Assembly: GCA_964509075.1 (NCBI GenBank) | Contig: CAZDWC010000001.1 | Span: 372,001-436,000 of the forward strand | Direction: 5' to 3' | Source: UBA7239 sp964509075 | GTDB taxonomy: Bacteria; Pseudomonadota; Gammaproteobacteria; Pseudomonadales; UBA7239 | Length of the DNA: 64,000 nucleotides | Shown here: positions 36,571 through 43,146 of the stretch, in pieces | Layout of the letters: each line of letters starts with the position of its first letter | How positions within the stretch are numbered: the first letter of the stretch is position 1 | Made by a program: the position numbers and the translations under genes | Notes under the pieces: model-generated | The model's input: the letters and a program-made list of their open reading frames with translations, nothing else | Told to the model about the DNA's origin: nothing | The model's database searches: none

Positions 36571-37260
36571 CTATTTGCCTTTGCCGCAATCGCTGCCCTT
36601 GAAGCCTTGTGCCAGCAGGTAGGTCTCACGCGAGCGGGCACGGGAGGCCTGCGGCTTGCGTGTGCTGACCTTGCCATACTGGCCGCGCAGCTGTTTGAGC
36701 AGCTCGTCGAAACCTTCACCGTGAAAGACCTTGGTCAGGAAAGCTCCGCCGGGCTTGAGTACCTTGCCCGCCATATCCACGGCCAGCTCCACCAGATACA
36801 TGGCGCGCGGCTGATCCACAGCGTTCATGCCACTCATGTTGGGGGCCATATCTGAAATCACAAGGTCGGCTTTCTGTTCGCCCAGGCAGCCGAGTATTTC
36901 ATCGAGTACGCTGTCTTCGGTGAAGTCGCCGCAGATGAATTCAACTCCGGCGAGACTGTCCATGGGCAGGATGTCGCTGGCCACCACCCGGCCGTGGTGA
37001 CCAACCAGTTCCACTGCCACCTGCGACCAGCCGCCGGGTGCCGAACCCAGATCGACCACGGTCATGCCGGGCTTGATCAGGCGATCCTTCTCCTGCATTT
37101 CCAACAGCTTGAAACTGGCGCGCGAGCGATAGCCGAGCTTCTGCGCCTCTTTTACGTAGGGATCATCAAAGTGTTCTTTCAGCCAGCGGCCGCTACTGCG
37201 CGAACGGGAGGATTTACTCTTGGCGGGAGCGGCGGGCGGGCGGGGTGGTCTGGTCGGCAT
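36571..37260 (-). CDS. rlmE: 23S rRNA (uridine-2'-O-)-methyltransferase RlmE
   Basis: A 229-residue FtsJ/RrmJ methyltransferase that modifies U2552 of 23S rRNA. The SAM site is VVDLGSAPGGW (68-78). The catalytic K-D-K set is K51 in RASFKL, D137 in SDMAPN and K177 in TKVFHG, with the downstream glutamate in SRETYLLA. A basic Pro/Arg/Ser N-terminal tail of about 24 residues is longer than in E. coli. It precedes ftsH, as in most gammaproteobacteria; no yhbY is seen upstream. Confidence 0.96.
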   Translation of the reverse strand: MPTRPPRPPAAPAKSKSSRSRSSGRWLKEHFDDPYVKEAQKLGYRSRASFKLLEMQEKDRLIKPGMTVVDLGSAPGGWSQVAVELVGHHGRVVASDILPMDSLAGVEFICGDFTEDSVLDEILGCLGEQKADLVISDMAPNMSGMNAVDQPRAMYLVELAVDMAGKVLKPGGAFLTKVFHGEGFDELLKQLRGQYGKVSTRKPQASRARSRETYLLAQGFKGSDCGKGK

Positions 37261-37398
37261 GGCATCTCTCTCGGGCGGCCATCATCACAAATTTCCGTCC
37301 GGGTAAAAAGGGGCGATTACCGGCAGGTCGCGGAGTGTCTGGCATAATGCAAGCCGTTTACGGCTGATGACGGGCAACTTTCCATGCAGGATTCCACC

Positions 37399-37731
37399 AT
37401 GCAAGCTTCCACTCCTGTACAGAACGCCATTGATGCTGCTGTGCGCGCCGCTTTTGCGCCGCTGCACTGCGAACTGGTCAACGAGAGTTACATGCACAGC
37501 GTGCCACCGGGCAGTGAATCGCATTTCAAACTGGTGCTGGTGAGCGACCAGTTTGCCGGCTTGCGTGCAGTGGCGCGCCACCAGAAAGTGTATCAAGCAC
37601 TCGGTGAACTCATGCAGCAGATCCACGCGCTGGCCTTGCACACCTACACGCCTGATGAATGGCAGATGGCACAGCAACAGGCGCCAGCTTCGCCTGCCTG
37701 CATGGGCGGCAGCAAACACGATCACCATTGA
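37399..37731 (+). CDS. BolA-family protein
   Basis: A 110-residue BolA-fold protein. It has the class core HCELVNESYMHSVPPGSESHFKLVLVSDQF, the RHQKVYQALGELM helix and the invariant H of HALALHTYTPDEW. BolA proteins pair with monothiol glutaredoxins in Fe-S and iron regulation. ATG at 37399 is preferred because AGGA lies 7 bases upstream; ATG at 37384 would add five residues. The tail CMGGSKHDHH could bind metal. It is divergent from rlmE, and the next gene starts 2 bases after its stop. Confidence 0.92.
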   Translation: MQASTPVQNAIDAAVRAAFAPLHCELVNESYMHSVPPGSESHFKLVLVSDQFAGLRAVARHQKVYQALGELMQQIHALALHTYTPDEWQMAQQQAPASPACMGGSKHDHH

Positions 37732-37733
37732 TA

Positions 37734-38843
37734 ATGCGCGTGCCGCTGCGCTGCTGGCAGAAAAAAATCCTGTTGTGTGTGCTGCTGTTATCGACAGTAT
37801 CTGTTTCTGCTCGTGATCTGCTTCGCGACAGTCATTTTGTACGCGGTGTGGAAGTGGCACCGTTGGTGCAAGCTCCCTTCTTTCAGCAAAAATCAAAATC
37901 CCCTGTTGTCTGCTTGCCACAGTCTGACTGCAGTTTGCAGCCGCAGTGGAAACTGCAGCAATGGCTGACGGCGCAGGATATTGCCACCGGTGAGCATGTT
38001 GCGCCGCAATCCGGTGTTGAACAGTGGTTGCTGCAAGATAAGCAGAACCGTGTGCAGAAAAAGTTTCAGTTGGCTCCCGGCGATTTCGCCAATGGCGATG
38101 TCTGGCTGGAGCTGAACGGACAGAGCGAATTCGCGGCACGCCAGGCGGATGGCGTGCAGCGTTACCTGCCGGATTTGCGCAGTGCCTGGCCGCATTTGCT
38201 GCTGGCGCAGCGTCTGGATAGTGGTCGTCTCACGCAATACCGCAGTCTGCCATTGCGCGGCGAACTGCGTATTCCTTTTGATAATCTGCAGCAGCAGCCG
38301 GGCTATAACCGTAATGTGCATTCAGCGCGTCTGGTGCTGGCGATCACCGTGCGCAATCGTTTGAACGGCAATTATTTCTGGCTCAACCTGCCGATTTATG
38401 ATGATCGCCTGAGTGCCACCGATTTCGGTTGTCAGAAATGTGTGGTGGAGGCTGATGGTCTGCGGCACTGCCGCACGCCGCAGGCTCTGCGCGATGTCGG
38501 CGAATGGCACTGCCCGGCAGACAAAGTGGGAGACAACTGGCGACAGAACGAGAAGCGAGGCACGGCACGGATGATCTTTCGCCTGCCGACGCAGGCCTTC
38601 ATGACCGCTGCGCCAGTGGCTGGCGGCGACTGGACTCAGGTGTCGGTGGATTTGCTGCCCTATGTACTGGCCGGAATAGATGCGGTACGGCAGCGGGGGG
38701 AGGGGTTGTTCCCGGCGGATCTGTTTTTCTATGAACTCGGTCTGTTTTCCGTCGGCTGGGAGATTACGGGCTTCAATCATGCGGCGGCGCAATTGCGCAA
38801 CTGGCAACTGGAGGGCGAGCCGCTCATTGCGGACAGTCCCTAG
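37734..38843 (+). CDS. Secreted protein of unknown function
   Basis: A 369-residue protein with a signal peptide (MRVPLRCWQKK, then ILLCVLLLSTVSVSA, cleavage near residue 26). The mature part contains cysteines in pairs: PVVCLPQSDC, FGCQKCVVEADGLRHC and EWHC. It includes beta-rich segments such as RLVLAITVRNRLNGNYFWLNLPIYDDR. It looks like a periplasmic or surface beta-sandwich protein, but I do not recognise a family. It starts 2 bases after the bolA stop, so it is probably translated from the same message. Confidence 0.75.
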   Translation: MRVPLRCWQKKILLCVLLLSTVSVSARDLLRDSHFVRGVEVAPLVQAPFFQQKSKSPVVCLPQSDCSLQPQWKLQQWLTAQDIATGEHVAPQSGVEQWLLQDKQNRVQKKFQLAPGDFANGDVWLELNGQSEFAARQADGVQRYLPDLRSAWPHLLLAQRLDSGRLTQYRSLPLRGELRIPFDNLQQQPGYNRNVHSARLVLAITVRNRLNGNYFWLNLPIYDDRLSATDFGCQKCVVEADGLRHCRTPQALRDVGEWHCPADKVGDNWRQNEKRGTARMIFRLPTQAFMTAAPVAGGDWTQVSVDLLPYVLAGIDAVRQRGEGLFPADLFFYELGLFSVGWEITGFNHAAAQLRNWQLEGEPLIADSP

Positions 38844-38942
38844 CTTCTGGTGGTGCCGTTAGCGGTTTTTGCGAGTGGTATCAGGAACACTTTCTGCAAT
38901 GATGCGCGCCTGTCTTTCAGTGTACGGATTGCCGGCATTTCC

Positions 38943-39614
38943 ATGCGTATCTTTCTGCTCTTCTGTTGCCTGTCCGTGGCGCTGCTGTCTGGCATGGCGC
39001 GCACGGCGGGTGCGAGCGCCTCTTCGTTGGAAGAGCAGGCAGAAGTGTTGGAGAGTTCGCTGCAGGCTGTAGAGTGGTATACCAACGAATCGGTGCGCAA
39101 GGCACTGCAGGCCGAGTCCAGCGGTGATGCGGCCAATGCGCGGGTTCTGGGAGACAAGGCCATCGAATCAGATCTTAAAGCACAGGATTTGCGTGCCCAG
39201 ACAGCTGCAGCATGGATCAAGGCCGGCGAGCCGGCGCGCGCACGGGAAGCCTGGCAGCGTGCGGGCAATATGGCGAAGGAGCGGGCTGAACTTCTGTCCA
39301 AACGCCTGCCTGTCCTGCGCCAGCAATGGCAGGAAGCGCAAGCCAAAAGCGATGCAGTGCAGAGCCGCGAACGTGAAATCATTTACCTGCAAGGGGTTTT
39401 CCTGACGGCTCAGCAGTGGGCCCTGGTCGCGGGGTTCATGGCGTCTGCAGAAGCGGACGGCAAGGTCGCTTCAGCCTGGAAAGAAGTGGGGGCTCTGCTG
39501 CCGGTTTTGTTGCGGGACAATCGCTTGCAGCAACTGCAGGATGATCCACGCCTGCAAGGAGACAGCGTCAAGCTTGCCGATTGGCAGCAGCGTGTGGAAG
39601 CCGCATCGCGCTAG
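38943..39614 (+). CDS. Secreted helical protein of unknown function
   Basis: A 223-residue protein with a signal peptide (MRIFLLFCCLSVALLSGMARTAGASA). The mature part is almost entirely helical, rich in Ala, Glu, Gln and Arg, with repeats reminiscent of tetratricopeptide or coiled-coil segments (AAAWIKAGEPARAREAWQRAG). ATG at 38943 starts the signal peptide; an upstream codon at 38850 adds residues without signal character. It is convergent with the next gene, the two stop codons being adjacent with no gap. Confidence 0.7.
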   Translation: MRIFLLFCCLSVALLSGMARTAGASASSLEEQAEVLESSLQAVEWYTNESVRKALQAESSGDAANARVLGDKAIESDLKAQDLRAQTAAAWIKAGEPARAREAWQRAGNMAKERAELLSKRLPVLRQQWQEAQAKSDAVQSREREIIYLQGVFLTAQQWALVAGFMASAEADGKVASAWKEVGALLPVLLRDNRLQQLQDDPRLQGDSVKLADWQQRVEAASR

Positions 39615-40544
39615 CTAGTGAACGACTGCGGCACTGTCGCCCGCAGAGTCGGTGGCAGGCGGCGGCATTTCATCGCCGCGCAACTCGCGGTTTTCTTTCT
39701 CGAGAATGGCAATGCTCTGCAGCATGTCGCGGCTGGTACTGCTGAAATCCCGGATCAGGATTTCCAGTTCGCCACCGTACTCCTTGATCTGCCGGTGTTC
39801 GTTGCTCAGTTCGGTCAGCTGGTTGCTGGTGCTGGTCAATTCTTCTTCCACTTGCTGGATGCAGGTGTCGGCTTCGTGCATGTAGCGCGTCTGTTGCGCC
39901 AGCTGTTTCTGCATGTCTGCCAGCAGGGCGTCTTTTTCTTCGTGGCTGCTCACGCTGTTCAGGCGCGCTTCCAGTTCATTGATCTGGTCTTTCTGGCTGG
40001 AGGTCACCTCGCGCAAACGTTGCAATTCGCCCATCAATTCCGCGTTGATGGCTGGCTCCGGTGTTGCTGCGTTGAGGTCCGGAATGGCCGCCGTTTCGGC
40101 GCTATGCATCTGTTTCAACAGCATGCCGAGTTTCACATCCAGTGTGCGCCAGCGCTGCTCGCTGTTCTGCAGGGCTTCGATTTCCGCGCTGAGCACGCTG
40201 TAACGCAGCGCAGCAACGCGCAATGGCAGTTTGGCATCCGGCAACAGGTGTTCCTGCAGGGCAGGATCGCCCTGCAGTTTTTCGTGATGCTCGCGGGTTT
40301 CTTCCAGTTGTACCTGCAAATCCAGTAGTGATGGGTTGGCGACAGTAACCTCCAGTTCATCCTGGTTTTTCTGCAACTCCTCCTGCAGTGCCTTGATGCG
40401 CCTGGTTTTGTCGGCAGACAGCTGCCTGGTTGCCGTCAGCAGGCGGCTGACTTTGATGCAGGCGAAAATCAGCAGGCCGCACAGGGCCACGGCAACCGCA
40501 AAAGCTGCCAGTGCGGCGTACAGGATCCAGCTGTCTATGAACAT
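39615..40544 (-). CDS. Membrane-anchored coiled-coil protein of unknown function
   Basis: A 309-residue protein with an N-terminal transmembrane helix (about residues 7-32, WILYAALAAFAVAVALCGLLIFACIKV). A very long charged helix region follows, with heptad-like leucines (LQEELQKNQDELEVTV, LVQLEETREHHEKLQ, ELMGELQRLREV). The tail is Pro/Ala-rich and disordered. Topology suggests the coil is in the cytoplasm, given the basic residues right after the helix. It may organise a membrane-proximal complex; no family is recognised. Confidence 0.75.
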   Translation of the reverse strand: MFIDSWILYAALAAFAVAVALCGLLIFACIKVSRLLTATRQLSADKTRRIKALQEELQKNQDELEVTVANPSLLDLQVQLEETREHHEKLQGDPALQEHLLPDAKLPLRVAALRYSVLSAEIEALQNSEQRWRTLDVKLGMLLKQMHSAETAAIPDLNAATPEPAINAELMGELQRLREVTSSQKDQINELEARLNSVSSHEEKDALLADMQKQLAQQTRYMHEADTCIQQVEEELTSTSNQLTELSNEHRQIKEYGGELEILIRDFSSTSRDMLQSIAILEKENRELRGDEMPPPATDSAGDSAAVVH

Positions 40545-40666
40545 GAAGCGGTTTCTCGTGCCATTCCAATCGGTTAGAGTGCAATTTCATTACGGTTTGC
40601 CAACTAGCAGTATGGTGCACCGATGCGAATTTGCCATTTTTGGCATACAGACAAGAGAGAAAAGCA

Positions 40667-41242
40667 ATGAATGTCGATGCACTCCTTGAGGCCCTGCATC
40701 AGCGTGTTTCCGTGGGGGATGTCGACGAACCGGCGCCCAGCGCCAGCCAGCGCGAAGCCCTGTTTCGTGCAGCCCTGCGTGCACCGGATCACGGACAGCT
40801 GCGCCCGTGGCGATTTCTGTGCGTGGAGGGCGAGCGTCGACAGCAACTCGGCGAGATCCTGCTGGCAGTGGAAGAGTGCTGTTATGGCCCACTTACCGAT
40901 GCCCAGCGCAACAAGGTGCGACAGCGGCCGTTGCGCGCGCCGCTGGTGGTTTTGGTCGTCGCCCGTGTACAACAGCACTCCAAGGTGCCGGAGCTGGAAC
41001 AGCTGCTTTCCACGGCCGCTGCCGCGCAGAACCTGCTGCTGGCCGCGCATGCCCAGGGGCTGGGTGCCATGTGGCGTACCGGCAACGTGACCTATGAGCC
41101 CGTGCTGGCTGAACAGCTGGGCCTGGCAGCCGACGAGCGCCTGCTCGGTTTTGTCTATCTCGGCACCCCGCGTGGTGCCCTGAAGCCAGTGCCGGTACTG
41201 GACCTTGCCGATTTTGTGAAGGACTGGCAGCTGCCAGCCTGA
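40667..41242 (+). CDS. Nitroreductase family protein (YdjA-like)
   Basis: A 191-residue FMN-dependent nitroreductase-fold enzyme. It has the FMN-contacting R-x-S/V-V segment near the start (HQRVSVGDV), APDHGQLRPWRFLCV and the C-terminal LGAMWRTGNVTYEP and LGTPRGALKPVP. The short length and motifs resemble E. coli YdjA, whose natural substrate is unknown. ATG at 40667 is chosen by family length, with a GAGAG ribosome site upstream. It is the last gene before tRNA-Ser. Confidence 0.9.
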   Translation: MNVDALLEALHQRVSVGDVDEPAPSASQREALFRAALRAPDHGQLRPWRFLCVEGERRQQLGEILLAVEECCYGPLTDAQRNKVRQRPLRAPLVVLVVARVQQHSKVPELEQLLSTAAAAQNLLLAAHAQGLGAMWRTGNVTYEPVLAEQLGLAADERLLGFVYLGTPRGALKPVPVLDLADFVKDWQLPA

Positions 41243-41258
41243 TCCCGGATCGGCTGGA

Positions 41259-41287
41259 TTGCTTTCAACGGGGGGCTTGTGTAGAGT
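41259..41287 (+). promoter_or_regulatory. Probable tRNA-Ser promoter
   Basis: TTGCTT (41259-41264) and TAGAGT (41282-41287) are spaced by 17 bases and followed by a GCGCGC discriminator, as expected for a stringently controlled tRNA promoter. The matches are only partial. Confidence 0.4.
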
Positions 41288-41314
41288 GCGCGCTCCCTGA
41301 TTTTCAGGGCTTTT

Positions 41315-41405
41315 GGTGAGATGGCCGAGCGGTTTAAGGCGCACGCCTGGAAAGTGTGTGTACGTTAATAGCGTACCCAGGGTTCAAATCCCTGTCTCAC
41401 CGCCA
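41315..41405 (+). tRNA. tRNA-Ser (anticodon GGA)
   Basis: A 91-base class II tRNA. The acceptor stem is GGTGAGA / TCTCACC, the anticodon loop CTGGAAA gives GGA, the variable arm is long (GTGTACGTTAATAGCGTAC), the T arm is AGGGTTCAAATCCCT, and CCA is encoded. Confidence 0.97.
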
Positions 41406-41437
41406 TTTGCTTGTTCACAGACAGTCTGTAACAACCT

Positions 41438-41463
41438 CCAAGCCCGCGTGTGCGGGCTTTTTT
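41438..41463 (+). terminator. Terminator after tRNA-Ser
   Basis: AGCCCGC / GCGGGCT (41441-41447 / 41452-41458) with loop GTGT is followed by six T residues. Confidence 0.88.
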
Positions 41464-41605
41464 GTGCATCCTGGTTCCGTTGTTGTACATTGCCGCACTG
41501 TGACAGCCTCGCAGTTTTGGGAGCACAGCCTGGGGCATACACAGGATTTTTTACACTGATTGAATGCATACTATGCTGCCTGCCTGTAAAACAAGGATGT
41601 TGCAT

Positions 41606-42658
41606 ATGATTCACAAGCTGTTACTTGCGTTGTTGTTGATTGTAAGCGCCATGCCTTCATGGGCAGATTATGTTGTCGGGACTTGTACCATACGCGTGCC
41701 TACGCCGCCTGTTACGGAATGTTCTAACGCCAGCTTGTCATTGGCTAACCTGTCTAGCGTTAACTTGTTCGGCGCGGTTCTGACCGGTGCAGATCTACTT
41801 TACGCCGATCTGTCAGGCGCTAACCTTTACGGTTCTAACCTCCACGGTACTGTCCTGAGCGGTGCGAACCTGTCCGGGGCTAACTTGTCCGAGGCTAACC
41901 TGTCCGGGGCTGACCTGTGGGCGGCTGACCTGACCAATGCGAACCTGACCAACGCGATACTGCAAGGTGTTCAATCCGGCTACATTACCGGTACGCCGGC
42001 TGTGCTACCTGCTGGCTGGCAATTGATCAATGGCTACTTGCTTGGTCCCGGCGCTGATCTGTCTCACGCGGAACTGTCCGGAGCAAACCTTAGCGGAGCT
42101 GATCTTTCTGATGCTGATCTGTGGGTAGCGAACCTAAACGGGGCGGATCTGTCTGGCGCTGATCTGTCGGGAGCAAACCTAAACGGAGCTGCCTTGCCGA
42201 GTGCCAACCTGTCCGGCACTAACCTCTACGGCGCTGACCTGAGAGGGGCGGACCTGAGCAATGCTAATTTGTCCAACGCTATCCTGTGGGGCGTTCAAGC
42301 TGTCGATATCATCGGCACGCCAGCCGCATTGCCTGCCGGCTGGAAATTGGTTGGCGGCTTCGGAGCACACTTGGTTGGCCCTGGAGTTAACCTGGCCAAT
42401 GCGAATCTGTTGTACGTTAACTTGTCCGGTGCTGACTTGTCCGGCGCTGATTTGACCAATGCCATCCTTTTCGAGGTGAACCTGACCGATACCGATCTGA
42501 GCGACGCTATCCTTTGGGGCGCTGATGGCAGCATTATCGGTACGCCGGCTGCACTACCTGTGGGTTGGCAAGTGATTTACGGTAATTTTGTAGAACCTGT
42601 ATTGCCGTTGGATGGTATTTATAAGGGTTCGGTTACTAAGGAAGAAGCGGGGCGTTGA
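41606..42658 (+). CDS. Secreted pentapeptide-repeat protein with three insert modules
   Basis: A 350-residue protein with a clear signal peptide (MIHKLLLALLLIVSAMPSWA). The mature part is built of A(D/N)LSG-type pentapeptide repeats, which fold as a right-handed four-sided beta helix. The repeat tract is broken three times by a similar module: GTPAVLPAGWQLINGYLLG, GTPAALPAGWKLVGGFG and GTPAALPVGWQVIYGNF. Each module follows an NAILxGxQ or DAILWGA turn. Two cysteines precede the helix. ATG at 41606 is chosen because AAGGA lies 8 bases upstream. Most pentapeptide proteins are cytoplasmic, so the signal peptide is notable. Function is unknown. Confidence 0.88.
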   Translation: MIHKLLLALLLIVSAMPSWADYVVGTCTIRVPTPPVTECSNASLSLANLSSVNLFGAVLTGADLLYADLSGANLYGSNLHGTVLSGANLSGANLSEANLSGADLWAADLTNANLTNAILQGVQSGYITGTPAVLPAGWQLINGYLLGPGADLSHAELSGANLSGADLSDADLWVANLNGADLSGADLSGANLNGAALPSANLSGTNLYGADLRGADLSNANLSNAILWGVQAVDIIGTPAALPAGWKLVGGFGAHLVGPGVNLANANLLYVNLSGADLSGADLTNAILFEVNLTDTDLSDAILWGADGSIIGTPAALPVGWQVIYGNFVEPVLPLDGIYKGSVTKEEAGR

Positions 42659-42744
42659 ATAAGCTGGCGTGCTTTGTTTGTCTCATTTATTGCCGGCAGC
42701 AAGTAGGGAGCAATAAGCGCAGTGAATTCCACTAGGCCGTACAA

Positions 42745-43146
42745 GTGAATAAAACTGATTTAGACAGCAAAGCGCACATCAGTACTTTCCTGTGCAGTTT
42801 TTACGACAAGTTGCTCGTTGATCCGGTGCTGGCGCCGATCTTTCTGGATGTGGCTGGAATTGATATCCGTGTCCATCTCGGTCATATCCAGTCCTACTGG
42901 GAAAAGCTGCTGCTGGGCGAAGACAATTACCAGCGCCACACCATGAATATCCACCGTGCACTACACGGCAAGCGCGCCTTGAGCGAGGCGGAGTTTGATC
43001 GCTGGCTGGATTTTTTTGTGCGTAGTGTGGATGAGGGATTTGCCGGTCCTTATGCTGAAAAAGCCAAGCGCGTGGCCAGGCATATTGCCGGCAACATGAA
43101 AACTCGCATAGTGCGTAATTCCTTTGATACAGATTGCCATCACTGA
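42745..43146 (+). CDS. Group III truncated haemoglobin
   Basis: A 133-residue small globin. The order FYDKLLVDPVLAPIF, HLGHIQSYWEKLLLG, TMNIHRALHGK (proximal-type histidine) and FDRWLDFFVRSVDEGFAGPYAEKAKRVARHIA matches group III truncated haemoglobins, which bind oxygen or nitric oxide. GTG at 42745 is the start, with AGG 8 bases upstream. Its last 7 bases overlap the convergent P-type ATPase gene. A 'DCHH' tail ends the protein. Confidence 0.87.
   Translation: MNKTDLDSKAHISTFLCSFYDKLLVDPVLAPIFLDVAGIDIRVHLGHIQSYWEKLLLGEDNYQRHTMNIHRALHGKRALSEAEFDRWLDFFVRSVDEGFAGPYAEKAKRVARHIAGNMKTRIVRNSFDTDCHH

Noticed and set aside
41700..42600. Short regularly spaced repeats that could look like a CRISPR or minisatellite
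   Set aside because: They are the pentapeptide codon repeats of a single long reading frame; there are no unique spacers.
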